A stretch of DNA of 64,000 nucleotides from Hymenobacter sp. ISL-91 (GTDB lineage: Bacteria > Bacteroidota > Bacteroidia > Cytophagales > Hymenobacteraceae). The notes below the pieces were generated by a model. The model was not told the DNA's origin. It searched no databases and saw only the letters and a program-made list of their open reading frames with translations. Numbering within the stretch: position 1 is the first letter of the stretch; each line of letters opens with the position of its first letter. Location of the stretch: contig NZ_JAGGPS010000004.1 of NCBI RefSeq assembly GCF_018613725.1, positions 62,001-126,000 of the forward strand. Reading direction: 5' to 3'. The position numbers were made by a program, and so were the translations under genes. This document shows, piece by piece, positions 48,393-57,761 of the stretch.

Positions 48393-50927
48393 TTACTCTA
48401 CTACCACGCGCCGCGTTACCGGCCCGTCGGCGTACTCCACGCGCAACAGGTATATGCCCGCTGCCAAGTAGGCCACAGGTACCTGCATTTGCTGACTAAT
48501 AGTCGTACTCCGGTACACTTCGCGGCCCAGCACGCTCAGCAAGATGACCGACCGGGGCCCCGCAGCAGCGTCAAGTTGCAGTTGGAGTTGGTCGCGTACT
48601 GGATTGGGCCAAACTGCAAGCGCGGCGGACGACTGCGACGAGTTGACGTGTAGCACGGCGCCCCCGGTGAGGCGGGCGAGGCTGGTGCGGGGCTGCCCGC
48701 CTACCTGCGTAAAGGCGCCGGCTGTAACGAGACGGCCATCGGTTTGCACTAGCAAATCGGTTACAGAGCTGTTGTAGAGCTCGTAGCCCAGGAAAGAGGC
48801 ATCAACTGTTCCATCAGCATTCAGCCGGTGCAGGTAACCATCCTCTTGGTTGTCAGCCGCTACCAGTACCTTCCCATTAGGTTGCAGTTCTAGGTCGCGC
48901 ACCAGGCTGCTCCCGCTGCCATCAGCCTGGTTGGCATCAAACGACTCATCGACGCTGCCATCGGGGTTGAGCCGGGCTATGTTGGGGCGCACGATGTTGT
49001 TGTAGCTGTAAAACCGGCCGCCAATAAGTACCTTGTTATCGGGCTGCACGGCCAGCTGCCAGATGGTGCCGCCCCCAGTAGTGGCGGGCACGAAGGTTTC
49101 ATCGCGGCTTCCATCGGCCCGCAACCGCACGATACCCCCGGCGGGCGTGGTACCGGCACGGTTGATGAATCCGGCCACGTAATGCCGACCATCGGGTAGC
49201 ACCCCAATTGCCTGGAGATAACCGCCTAGCTGCCCTTCCACTTTCTGCGCGTAGCCCTGGTCCAGGCTGCCATCAGCCAGCAGGCGGTACACAATGGAGG
49301 TAATGCTGGGGCTCAAGGAAGCCCCCCCTATGAGAATGGCGCCATCCGTATGCTCGGCCAGGGCTACTACCCGTGAGCTAATAGCGCTAAATAATGTACC
49401 AGGTACTTTGAAAGAAGTATCCTCTTGACCATTTGTCAGCAGTCGGGCCACCAGGACCGTGCTTAAGTTGCCAGATTTGGTGAATCGGCCGCTCACCACA
49501 ATCCGGCCATCAGACAGCACCAAAACTTTCTCGATTGGCCCGTTCGTGCTGGTTGGCGCAAACGTCGCGTCGGGGCTGCCATCGGACCGGAGGCGGGCTA
49601 GGTTATTGACGGAACCCCCATTGAGTTCCCAGAACCGACCACCTATAAGCAGTCGGCCATCGGCTTGCTGGGCTACACTGGTCACGGTTCCCGGCTCGTC
49701 GAGGACAGGGCGAAAACCGGGTAGCGCCTGGGCCGTAGCGCCGCTTAGCCGTAGCACACTGGCTTGGGGGAGTTCGCCGTAGCTGGTAAAACTACCGCCC
49801 GCCAACACCTCGCCGTTTGCCAGCACCTGCACCGTTCTAAGTTGATCGTTGAACCGCTGGGGCACAAAGTCCGGGTCGACTTGCCCGGTTGGGAGCAGCC
49901 GCACCAAGTAAGGCCGGGCAGGCTGCGGAGTGGTCGAGGTGAAGAGGCCGCCCAGCAACACGCCCCCGGCCGCGTCTATGGCCAACAGGCCGTCACTTTC
50001 CAAAAACCCGACTGTCACATCATTCGTCCGCAGGGCAGCGCTGAAAGTAGGGTCGATTTGCCCCGCAAGGGTTAGCCGCACCACTTCGGCGCCGAGGCTG
50101 GCCGTACGGGCTACTAATTGGCCCGTGCGTGGGTCGGATGCCAGCGCCAATACCTGCGCGGTAGCCGTAGGCCGGGTGCCAGGGAAAGGAATAAAGCTGG
50201 TATCAACTGTGCCGCCGGCATTCAGGCGCACCAGGCTATGTATGGCGTAGCCACTAACGTTGTCGAACCGACCACCCACCACAATTTTCCCATCGGCCTG
50301 CACTACAATGGCCGATACGACGCCGGCCGCACTCGGTCCGTAGTTGCCTCCGGTAAAGCCACTGCCCAAATTGGCCATGAAGTTCTGGTCGATGCTACCG
50401 TCGGCGTTCAGGCGCACTAGGCCAACTACTCTTGTCGAGTTGAAATACTCAAATGCCCCCGCGAGCAGTATTTTATTATCAGGCTGTATGGCAACCGTAG
50501 TAATCGAGCCATTGGGTTCGTTGCCAGCGTTAAAGCCTGCTGCCAGTGTTCCATCGGCGTTGAGCTTGACTATCCCAGGGCCACCTACAAACAAGTAAGG
50601 GTACCCGGTTACCAGCAATTGGCCATTTGCAAACCGCCGCACCTTCGCGCCTGAAGAAGTGACTGCCACTTTTGTTGCAAAGGTTTCGTCCAGCGTACCA
50701 TCGGCATTGAAGCGGGCCAACCCACTAGCAGGGCGGCCATTGAGGCGGGTGAAGCTACCGGCCACGAGGAGCTTGCCATCGGGCTGCTCCTGCACACTAT
50801 TCACAGTAGCCGACTGCCATGTTTCAACCGGCGCGAAGGTGGGGTCGAGTGTCTGAGCGTGGCTTGGGGCAACCAGCCCGACAAGCAGTAGTAACCCTGC
50901 AAGGCTATGGCGTAATAGTGTAGTCAT
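48393..50927 (-). CDS. Delta-60 repeat protein with T9SS sorting domain
   Basis: An 844-residue secreted protein: signal peptide (ending PSHAQT), about fourteen delta-60 repeats of roughly 50 residues (such as QPDGKLLVAGSFTRLNG and LARFNADGTLDETF) that should form beta propellers, and a C-terminal type A sorting domain for the type IX system from about residue 770 (VWPNPVRDQLQLQL, then GREVYRSTTI, GIYLLRVEY and VTRRVVV). It should be exported through the outer membrane by the machinery that includes the gldK/gldL/porP genes of this window. The function of the propeller is unknown; no catalytic domain is fused. Confidence 0.9.
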   Translation of the reverse strand: MTTLLRHSLAGLLLLVGLVAPSHAQTLDPTFAPVETWQSATVNSVQEQPDGKLLVAGSFTRLNGRPASGLARFNADGTLDETFATKVAVTSSGAKVRRFANGQLLVTGYPYLFVGGPGIVKLNADGTLAAGFNAGNEPNGSITTVAIQPDNKILLAGAFEYFNSTRVVGLVRLNADGSIDQNFMANLGSGFTGGNYGPSAAGVVSAIVVQADGKIVVGGRFDNVSGYAIHSLVRLNAGGTVDTSFIPFPGTRPTATAQVLALASDPRTGQLVARTASLGAEVVRLTLAGQIDPTFSAALRTNDVTVGFLESDGLLAIDAAGGVLLGGLFTSTTPQPARPYLVRLLPTGQVDPDFVPQRFNDQLRTVQVLANGEVLAGGSFTSYGELPQASVLRLSGATAQALPGFRPVLDEPGTVTSVAQQADGRLLIGGRFWELNGGSVNNLARLRSDGSPDATFAPTSTNGPIEKVLVLSDGRIVVSGRFTKSGNLSTVLVARLLTNGQEDTSFKVPGTLFSAISSRVVALAEHTDGAILIGGASLSPSITSIVYRLLADGSLDQGYAQKVEGQLGGYLQAIGVLPDGRHYVAGFINRAGTTPAGGIVRLRADGSRDETFVPATTGGGTIWQLAVQPDNKVLIGGRFYSYNNIVRPNIARLNPDGSVDESFDANQADGSGSSLVRDLELQPNGKVLVAADNQEDGYLHRLNADGTVDASFLGYELYNSSVTDLLVQTDGRLVTAGAFTQVGGQPRTSLARLTGGAVLHVNSSQSSAALAVWPNPVRDQLQLQLDAAAGPRSVILLSVLGREVYRSTTISQQMQVPVAYLAAGIYLLRVEYADGPVTRRVVVE

Positions 50928-51017
50928 GCGTCGGCTGATAAAATTAGTGACATAAAACTACTGCTTATTCCAGCAGAACTCCACCCTCTTTTCGCGCCTT
51001 CCGTACCTTCGCTTATT

Positions 51018-53909
51018 ATGACCGACTCCGCCGAAACGCCCGCCGTTGCCCCCGTTCGCAAGCTGTTCCTGCTCGACGCCTTTGCCCTAATTTACCGCGC
51101 CCACTTTGCGTTTAGCAAGAACCCGCGCGTGAACTCCAAGGGCCTCAACACCGGGGCCATTCTGGGCTTCACCAACACACTGGTCGAGGTGCTACAGAAG
51201 GAAAAGCCCACCCACATCGGCGTGGCCTTTGATGCGGCCAAGAAAACATTCCGGCACGAGCAGTACGCCGAGTACAAGGCCCAGCGCCAGGCCATGCCCG
51301 AGGATATCGGCCTGGCCATTCCGTATATTAAGCAGATTATCAAGGCTTTCCACATCCCCATTTTGATGGTGGAAGGCTTCGAGGCCGACGACGTGATTGG
51401 CACGCTGGCTGGCCGGGCCGAGGCCCAGGGCTTTGGCGAGGTGTACATGATGACGCCCGACAAGGACTACTGCCAGCTCGTAACCGACTGCGTGAAAATC
51501 TACCGGCCGGCCTTCATGGGCAACGCCGCCGAAATCCTCGATGTGGCCCACGTGTTGCAGCGCTTCGAAATTGAGCGCGTGGGGCAGGTGATTGACATTC
51601 TGGGCCTGCAGGGCGACGCCTCCGACAACATCCCGGGCATTCCGGGCATCGGCGAGAAGACGGCCAAGAAGCTGGTGCAGGAGTACGGCTCGGTGGAAGG
51701 CCTGATTGCCAACGTAGACAAGCTCAAGGGCAAGCAGCAGCAGAACGTGCGCGAGTTTGCCGAGCAGGGCCTGATGAGCAAGGAACTGGCCACCATTCAC
51801 CGCGACGTGCCCATCGAGTTTGAGGCCGATAAGCTCATCCTCGACCAGCCCGATATGGAGGAGCTGCGCCGCCTGTTTGATGAGCTGGAATTCCGCCAGC
51901 TGGCCGCCCGCGTGCTCGGCGAAGGAGCCGGCCCGGCCGGCGTTACCAACGGCGGCACCCCCACCCCACGCGGTGCCCGGCGGCCCAAAGTGGCTACTGC
52001 CGGTCAGGGCAGCCTGTTCGGCGCGGCATCCGATGCGGCTGTGGCTGTTGGCACCGGCGAGGCCGGCGCGCCTACCGGCCCGCGCCGCACCCTCGAAGAT
52101 GTGGCCCACCAGTACCATTTGATGGATACGCCCACGTTGCGCGCCGAGCTACTGGAGTTTCTGCTGCTGCAAACCGAGGTCAGCTTCGACACCGAAACCA
52201 CCGGCCTCGATACCATGACTTCGCGGCTGGTGGGCCTCTCGTTCTGCTGGCTGCCCGGCGAGGCCTATTACGTGCCCGTGCCGCAGGATAACGAGGAAGC
52301 CGCTCAGGCGCTGGTGGACGAGTTCCGGCCGTTTTTTGATGCCGAAACCATCCTGAAAGTCGGCCAGAACATCAAGTACGACCTCACCATCCTCAAGCAC
52401 TACGGCGTCGAAATCCGGGGGCCGCTGTTTGACACCATGCTGGCCCACTACCTGCTGGAGCCCGATATGCGCCACGGCATGGACGTGCTGGCCGAAACCT
52501 ACCTGCACTACACGCCGGTGCCCATTACGGCCCTTATCGGCCCCAAGGGCAAGAACCAGAAAACCATGGCCGACCTGCCGCCCGCCGAGGTATCGGACTA
52601 CGCCTGTGAGGATGCCGACGTAACGCTGCAGCTCAAGCACGTGTTCGAGCCGCTGCTGAAGGAAGTGGGCCTGCTGGATTTGCTGAACGAGGTGGAAAAC
52701 CCGCTGGTGCCGGTGCTGGCGGCCATCGAGTATGAAGGCGTGAAGATTGACTCAGCAGCCATGGGCGAGTATTCGGCCGAGTTGCAGGGCTATATCACGG
52801 AGCTGGAAGGCCAGATTTACCAGGAGGCCGGCGAGGAGTTCAACATCGGCTCACCCAAGCAGCTCGGCGAAATCCTGTTCGATAAAATGGACCTGGGCGG
52901 CAAGAAAATCAAGAAAACCAAAACCGGCCAGTACGCTACCGGCGAGGAAATCCTGAGCCAGCTGGCCGCCGACGCCCCCATTGCGGGCCTGATTTTGGAG
53001 TACCGCCAGCTCAGCAAGCTGCGCTCCACCTACGTCGAGGCCCTGCCCCAGCTGGTGTGCGAGCTCGACGGGCGCGTACACACCAGCTTCAACCAGGCCG
53101 TAACGGCTACTGGCCGCCTCTCCAGCACCAATCCCAACCTCCAGAACATTCCTATCCGCACCGAAAAGGGCCGCGAAATCCGCAAGGCCTTCGTGCCCCG
53201 CGATGCCGGCCACGTGCTGCTGGCCGCTGACTACTCGCAGGTGGAGCTGCGCATCATGGCCGACTTCGCGGGCGATAAAACGATGATTGAGGCCTTCCGG
53301 CTGGGCCAGGACATCCATACCAGCACCGCCAGCAAGGTGTTCAAAGTGCCGCTGAGCGAGGTAGACGGCGAGATGCGGCGCAAGGCCAAAACAGTCAATT
53401 TCGGCATCATCTACGGCATTTCGGCCTTCGGACTGGCCCAGCGCATCGGCATCGGCCGCAAGGAAGCCGTGGACATCATTGAGACCTATTTCGAGGAGTT
53501 TCCATCGGTGAAGCAGTACATGGATGAGAGCATCAACCGGGCCCGCGAGCTGGAGTATGCCGAAACCCTGCTCGGCCGCCGCCGTTACCTGCGCGACATC
53601 AATTCGCGCAACGCCACGCTCCGCGGCTACACTGAGCGCAACGCCATCAACGCGCCCATCCAGGGTACCGCGGCCGACATCATCAAGAAGGCCATGATCA
53701 ACATCCACGAGTGGCTGGTGCAGGAGAAGCTCGGCACCCGCATGATTCTGCAGGTGCACGACGAACTCGTGTTCGATGCCCCACTGGAGGAAATAGACCT
53801 TATCACTCCTAAAATCAAGGAGCTGATGGCCACCGCTTTGCTTTTACCCCACGGCGTACCGTTGGAAGTGGAAGTGGGCGTGGGTGAGAACTGGCTGCAG
53901 GCGCACTAA
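51018..53909 (+). CDS. polA: DNA polymerase I
   Basis: A complete 963-residue family A polymerase. The 5'-3' exonuclease (about 10-300) has LFLLDAFALIYRAHFAF, GFEADDVIGTLAGRA, MMTPDKDYCQL and GDASDNIPGIPGIGEKTAKK. A low-complexity linker of about 60 residues (near 305-365) precedes the 3'-5' exonuclease with VSFDTETTGLDTM, KYDLTILKHYGVEI and YACEDADVTLQL, so proofreading residues are kept. The polymerase domain carries LLAADYSQVELRIMADFAGD (motif A), RRKAKTVNFGIIYGIS (O helix) and LQVHDELVFDAP (motif C). It replaces Okazaki primers and fills repair gaps. A TACCTTCG element ends 6 nt before the ATG, so a very short leader is likely. Confidence 0.98.
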   Translation: MTDSAETPAVAPVRKLFLLDAFALIYRAHFAFSKNPRVNSKGLNTGAILGFTNTLVEVLQKEKPTHIGVAFDAAKKTFRHEQYAEYKAQRQAMPEDIGLAIPYIKQIIKAFHIPILMVEGFEADDVIGTLAGRAEAQGFGEVYMMTPDKDYCQLVTDCVKIYRPAFMGNAAEILDVAHVLQRFEIERVGQVIDILGLQGDASDNIPGIPGIGEKTAKKLVQEYGSVEGLIANVDKLKGKQQQNVREFAEQGLMSKELATIHRDVPIEFEADKLILDQPDMEELRRLFDELEFRQLAARVLGEGAGPAGVTNGGTPTPRGARRPKVATAGQGSLFGAASDAAVAVGTGEAGAPTGPRRTLEDVAHQYHLMDTPTLRAELLEFLLLQTEVSFDTETTGLDTMTSRLVGLSFCWLPGEAYYVPVPQDNEEAAQALVDEFRPFFDAETILKVGQNIKYDLTILKHYGVEIRGPLFDTMLAHYLLEPDMRHGMDVLAETYLHYTPVPITALIGPKGKNQKTMADLPPAEVSDYACEDADVTLQLKHVFEPLLKEVGLLDLLNEVENPLVPVLAAIEYEGVKIDSAAMGEYSAELQGYITELEGQIYQEAGEEFNIGSPKQLGEILFDKMDLGGKKIKKTKTGQYATGEEILSQLAADAPIAGLILEYRQLSKLRSTYVEALPQLVCELDGRVHTSFNQAVTATGRLSSTNPNLQNIPIRTEKGREIRKAFVPRDAGHVLLAADYSQVELRIMADFAGDKTMIEAFRLGQDIHTSTASKVFKVPLSEVDGEMRRKAKTVNFGIIYGISAFGLAQRIGIGRKEAVDIIETYFEEFPSVKQYMDESINRARELEYAETLLGRRRYLRDINSRNATLRGYTERNAINAPIQGTAADIIKKAMINIHEWLVQEKLGTRMILQVHDELVFDAPLEEIDLITPKIKELMATALLLPHGVPLEVEVGVGENWLQAH

Positions 53910-53913
53910 AATC

Positions 53914-53983
53914 GCGAGAATGGCAAGCAAAAGCGCCCGCTTCTGTAGCTACAGAAGCGGGCGCTTTTGCTTGCCATTCTCGC
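53914..53983. terminator. 70-bp perfect palindrome, bidirectional terminator
   Basis: Arms 53914-53948 and 53949-53983 are exact reverse complements with no spacer, between the convergent polA and lipocalin-like genes. The left end starts 5 bp after the polA stop and the right end finishes 3 bp before the other stop. Confidence 0.92.
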
Positions 53984-53985
53984 AA

Positions 53986-54438
53986 CTATTCGCCTACATA
54001 AGTCGTGCGGGTGGTAGTAGTTACTCCGCCGTCAGTATCCTCGCTAGTTAGCACAAGCTTATTCTCGCTCAACTCGCTGACATTAAACTCAATAGCCGCA
54101 ATAAATACGGTAATGAGCAATTTTGAGTCATTAGAAGTCAATGCCCAATTACCAGCGAATTGCTGAGAGTCCGAAGGATCACACTTTGTCTTCCCTTCGT
54201 CGGCAATAAAGATACCATTAGCCATGAACTTGGCTAGATCATCTTTTGTGCAAGCCTCTTCACTGCTGAACACATCTGTTGTCTTGGAACCTACGGTTTC
54301 TGTCGAAGCTGTTATGCGCCAGCTTTTCGCCATGAGCAGTTCGCTCTTAGACTTGGGAGCTGGTTCGTCGTCCTTACTACAACCTGCGAATGCGAAACCG
54401 GCAGCTAATGCCAGCGTCAAAAGGGAAATGCGTTTCAT
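53986..54438 (-). CDS. Lipocalin-like lipoprotein
   Basis: A 150-residue lipoprotein from the ATG at 54438 (lipobox FAFAGC, Cys20). The mature part starts SKDDEPAPKSKSELLMAKSW, has WRITASTETVGSK, a Cys pair (Cys in EEACTKDD and TKCDPS) and a series of strands (GNWALTSNDSKLLIT, ENKLVLTSEDTDGG). This fits the lipocalin-like domain family (DUF4488/lipocalin_4 type) common in Bacteroidota. Its ligand is unknown. Its DNA is lower in GC than its neighbours. Confidence 0.78.
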   Translation of the reverse strand: MKRISLLTLALAAGFAFAGCSKDDEPAPKSKSELLMAKSWRITASTETVGSKTTDVFSSEEACTKDDLAKFMANGIFIADEGKTKCDPSDSQQFAGNWALTSNDSKLLITVFIAAIEFNVSELSENKLVLTSEDTDGGVTTTTRTTYVGE

Positions 54439-54741
54439 GGGAAAATAAAAAAGGGTGATTGAGAACACAAATGATGGAAGGTTCAATTAGTTAACCCAGT
54501 AGGCGAATAATTATAGCCTTGTGTAGTTTACTGGAAGGCAACCGTACCAATTGCAAAAATAGTACAAGTATATCCGAACTGCAATTGCAGAAAGTGTATT
54601 CGCCAGAAAACTTTTTTTAGGGAAGACTAGCTTAATTTAATGTAGTAAAAAATGAGTATATCATTAACACCTCATCAATACACAGTAAACAATATTAAAT
54701 TTTAACTATATCAACAATCATCTGCATCTACGTTCCCGATT
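54439..54741. other. AT-rich divergent intergenic region
   Basis: A 303-bp gap between the lipocalin-like gene and the divergent DoxX gene, much richer in A/T than the rest of the window, especially 54590-54720. It should carry promoters for both genes, but no TAnnTTTG element with a matching -33 was found. No ORF or RNA gene was recognised. Confidence 0.5.
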
Positions 54742-55164
54742 ATGCAATTTCACACCACCACCCTGCAAAACGTAGCTCGCGGGCTTCTTGGCACCTTTAT
54801 GGTCGTGGCCGGCACTGGCCACCTCACGTTCCAGCGCCAGGCGTTTCAGGCCCAGGTACCCGATTTTGTACCGCTCGACAAAGACACGACCGTGCTGGCC
54901 TCGGGCATGGTGGAAATCGGGATGGGCCTGGGGCTGCTGCTGCTGAAGGGCCGTAACCGGGTACGCATGGGCCTGGGGCTGGGGCTATTCTACGCGGCCG
55001 TTTTTCCGGGCAACATCCACCAGTATACCCACCACCTGTCGGCTTTCGGCCTCGATACCGATGCCAAGCGCTTGGGCCGGCTGTTTTTTCAACCCGTACT
55101 GATTGGCTGGGCGCTTTGGAGTACGGGGGCGCTGAAGGTCCTGATGGAGCGATGGCCGCTCTAA
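54742..55164 (+). CDS. DoxX-like membrane protein
   Basis: A 140-residue protein with four helices, the DoxX/DoxD layout: ARGLLGTFMVVAGTGHLTF, VLASGMVEIGMGLGLLLL, RMGLGLGLFYAAVFPG and FFQPVLIGWALWS. The segment GTGHLTFQRQ with GHL/F and FPGNIHQYTHH is typical of the short DoxX-like subset. These proteins are linked to redox and thiol stress in other phyla. The gene lies 31 bp before a YpdA-type thiol reductase on the same strand, consistent with a shared redox role. Confidence 0.82.
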   Translation: MQFHTTTLQNVARGLLGTFMVVAGTGHLTFQRQAFQAQVPDFVPLDKDTTVLASGMVEIGMGLGLLLLKGRNRVRMGLGLGLFYAAVFPGNIHQYTHHLSAFGLDTDAKRLGRLFFQPVLIGWALWSTGALKVLMERWPL

Positions 55165-55195
55165 ACAGAACCTCGCCGCCAACCGTTTACGCTGC

Positions 55196-56224
55196 ATGAA
55201 TCCTTCTGAAACTGAATCTTCCTCCTTTGACGTGGCCATAATTGGGGCGGGGCCCGTGGGGCTGGCCTGCGCCCTGGAAGTGCAGCGCCGGGGCCTTTCG
55301 GCTGTGGTGCTCGATAAGGGCGCGCTGGTGAACTCGCTGGTGGGCTATCCGACCAACATGGAGTTCTTCTCGACGCCCGAGCTGCTCGAAATCGGGGGCC
55401 ACCCCATGGCCACGCTGCACTACAAACCCCTGCGCGAAGACGCCCTCGACTACTACCGCCGCGTGGCCCAGACCGAAAACCTTACCCTGCGCCTCTACGA
55501 GCGGGTAACCGGGCTGGAAGGCGCGGAGGGCAACTTCACTGTGGTTACCGATAAGGCCCGGCTGCAGGCCCGGTTCGTTGTCGTCGCCACCGGCTTCTAC
55601 GACCTGCCCAACTACCTCGATGTACCGGGCGAAGACTTACCCCATGTGTCGCACTACTACAAGGAGCCCTATGCCCATGTAGGCCAGGAAGTGGTCATTA
55701 TCGGGGCCAAAAACTCGGCGGCCAAAGCGGCGCTGCAGCTGCTGCGGGCCGGCGCCCGCCCTACCCTGCTGGTGCGCGGCCCCGATATTCCCGAGTCCGT
55801 GAAATACTGGATTCGGCCCGACCTCGTCAACCGCATCAAAGAAGGTCGCATCGGGGCCCTGTTCAACAGCACCGCCACGCGCATCGTGCCCGGCGCCGTA
55901 GAGCTGGCCACGCCCGAAGGGCCGCGCACCTTGCCGGCCCAGTTCGTGTATGCTCTCACCGGCTACCATCCCGACTTCTCGTTTCTGGCGGCCCTGGGCA
56001 TTACCTGCGGCACCGACGCGGCCCAGACGCCCGCGCACAACGCCGAAACGCTCGAAACCAACCGCCCGGGCCTATACCTGGCCGGTACCGTGTGCGGCGG
56101 CCGCAACACCAGCCGTTGGTTTATCGAAAACGGCCGCTACCATGCTCAGCTTATTGCTGCCCGTCTGGCTGGCGAGCCGGCCCCCGCCCTGCCCGCAGTG
56201 GTGCAGCCGGTAGTACTTTCCTAA
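55196..56224 (+). CDS. YpdA-type bacillithiol disulfide reductase (FAD/NADPH)
   Basis: A 342-residue flavoprotein of the thioredoxin-reductase-like superfamily. It has the FAD site AIIGAGPVGLACALEVQRRG (near 13-32), the YpdA-typical GYPTNMEFFSTPELLEIGGH, a second Rossmann site VVIIGAKNSAAKAALQLLRA, ALTGYHPDF and the FAD-binding AGTVCGGRNTSRWFIENGR. It lacks the CxxC of thioredoxin reductase, as YpdA does. YpdA/Bdr reduces bacillithiol disulfide using NADPH. Many Bacteroidota make bacillithiol, so this is probable but the thiol is not shown here. It forms a likely operon with DoxX. Confidence 0.88.
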   Translation: MNPSETESSSFDVAIIGAGPVGLACALEVQRRGLSAVVLDKGALVNSLVGYPTNMEFFSTPELLEIGGHPMATLHYKPLREDALDYYRRVAQTENLTLRLYERVTGLEGAEGNFTVVTDKARLQARFVVVATGFYDLPNYLDVPGEDLPHVSHYYKEPYAHVGQEVVIIGAKNSAAKAALQLLRAGARPTLLVRGPDIPESVKYWIRPDLVNRIKEGRIGALFNSTATRIVPGAVELATPEGPRTLPAQFVYALTGYHPDFSFLAALGITCGTDAAQTPAHNAETLETNRPGLYLAGTVCGGRNTSRWFIENGRYHAQLIAARLAGEPAPALPAVVQPVVLS

Positions 56225-56251
56225 GGCAGCAGCCCATCCGGCCACGCACAA

Positions 56252-56288
56252 AAAAGCCCGCCTCCCCGGTGCAGGGATGCGGGCTTTT
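56252..56288. terminator. Bidirectional terminator
   Basis: Stem arms 56252-56261 and 56279-56288 (AAAAGCCCGC and its complement) between the convergent YpdA and GDSL genes. Confidence 0.85.
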
Positions 56289-56304
56289 GGCTGAAGCAGG
56301 AGCC

Positions 56305-57741
56305 TTAGGGCAGCAACAGCGCGTTGTACTCGTTGGGGTTCACCTGCGGAATAGTTGCGCCGTAGGTAGTGTTAATTACTCTGATGAACTCGTTGGCAAT
56401 GAGGGCGTAGCCCCGCGAGGTAGGATGCACCCCGTCCAGCGAGAACAGGTTGCCGCGAATGAAGCCGGCGTTGTTGGCCGTAGCATTGATGGCAATACCA
56501 CCCAAAGCCACCGAGCTGAAGAAGCCGTTCATATCAGCCAGGCCCAGCTTGTACTGGCGGGCTGTTTTGGCGATGATGGCGTTGAGTTGGTTCGTGCGGG
56601 TCTGGATGGCGGTAATTTCAGCCGCGTCGAGCACAAACTTGCTGGGCAATGGGTTGGCCGCTGTGGCGGAGTAGCCGATGCCTACGGGCAGCGGGCTGCC
56701 GGCGGAAGGGGTGCCAATCACCGCTGAAGCCGGCAGAATTAGTAGGTCGGTAGCAGTGGCTTCGCGCACGGTGCCGGTGCCGGTAACAATGTACAGGCTG
56801 GCGGCCGCAGCATTCGGGATATTAGGATTAGCCTTGATTCCGGCAATAATCGTGGGCACGGTAACGGCCGTGAAATAAGGCACGTTCGTTACGTTCGGAA
56901 TATTGGCCACCACGCCCTGCACCGTCCCCGTTTTGCTCATGGTCCGCACAATGTTGCGGTAGCCCCGGCCGAAGCTGGTCGTATCGCTCAGCCCGCTGAA
57001 GGGATTGGTAGGCTCCACTACGGCCCCGTTGGTGGCGTACGTCAGCACATCGTTGTTGCCCAGCCAGCAGGTAAAGAACGTGGCGTTTTTACGGCCGATG
57101 AACGTAGTGTAGTCGGTTACGCCCCGGTCGGCGGCGGGCAGCAGACGCTGGTAGTAGTTGTTGATGGCACCGTAGGCCTGCGCCGCGCCGGCAATCTGCG
57201 GGATGGCGGATGCGGTGCGGTCGGCGCTCAGCACCGAAATGCCGGGTACACCCAGGTTGTTGGGCTGCGTGGTGTTGAAGGGCGTCAACTCGGAAGTGCC
57301 GGAAGGCAGCTTCTGACCCGTGAAGGCAAATTTGTAGTCGGCCGGGTTGTTGGTAATGGTGCGCGGGGCCGACTCGCCGGCCACCGTAGTAGTAACGCTC
57401 TGGCCAGGCGACAGAATGATGGGCGAGCCCAGCGTGTTAATACCGTAAAATTTCAGGTAGCCCGAGCCGTCCCGCTGCTCCGGGCCGAAAGTCGGAACCA
57501 CAAACTCGCCGCCGCCGACCTTGGCGAACTGCTGCGCCAGAATAGCCGGATAGGAGGTTTCAATACCAAAGTTGGCCAAACCCCCACTCTGGAAGCCTGC
57601 CGTCAGCGAGTTGCCCACCGCTACGTAGCTGCTGAAGTCGGCAGTTCCTTTGTCGGCCCGCGGGGCCTCCAGGTCGGGCTGACAGGCGGCCAAACCCAGG
57701 AGAGCTGCTGCCGGCCAGTTCTTTTTGAGAAAAGTATTCAT
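56305..57741 (-). CDS. SGNH/GDSL hydrolase lipoprotein
   Basis: A 478-residue lipoprotein (lipobox LLGLAAC, Cys20). Block I is YVAVGNSLTAGFQSG with the nucleophilic Ser in the GNSLT variant of GDSL; block III is FTCWLGNNDVL (G-x-N-D), and block V is LDGVHPTSRGYALIANEF with the catalytic Asp/His. Families of this kind hydrolyse esters of lipids or acetylated sugars. The downstream FadL-type porin gene 20 bp away on the same strand suggests a pair for lipid hydrolysis and fatty acid uptake. An insert of about 120 residues between blocks I and III is longer than in typical GDSL enzymes. Confidence 0.88.
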   Translation of the reverse strand: MNTFLKKNWPAAALLGLAACQPDLEAPRADKGTADFSSYVAVGNSLTAGFQSGGLANFGIETSYPAILAQQFAKVGGGEFVVPTFGPEQRDGSGYLKFYGINTLGSPIILSPGQSVTTTVAGESAPRTITNNPADYKFAFTGQKLPSGTSELTPFNTTQPNNLGVPGISVLSADRTASAIPQIAGAAQAYGAINNYYQRLLPAADRGVTDYTTFIGRKNATFFTCWLGNNDVLTYATNGAVVEPTNPFSGLSDTTSFGRGYRNIVRTMSKTGTVQGVVANIPNVTNVPYFTAVTVPTIIAGIKANPNIPNAAAASLYIVTGTGTVREATATDLLILPASAVIGTPSAGSPLPVGIGYSATAANPLPSKFVLDAAEITAIQTRTNQLNAIIAKTARQYKLGLADMNGFFSSVALGGIAINATANNAGFIRGNLFSLDGVHPTSRGYALIANEFIRVINTTYGATIPQVNPNEYNALLLP

Positions 57742-57761
57742 GAGAAGGATAGGTCGAAGGA

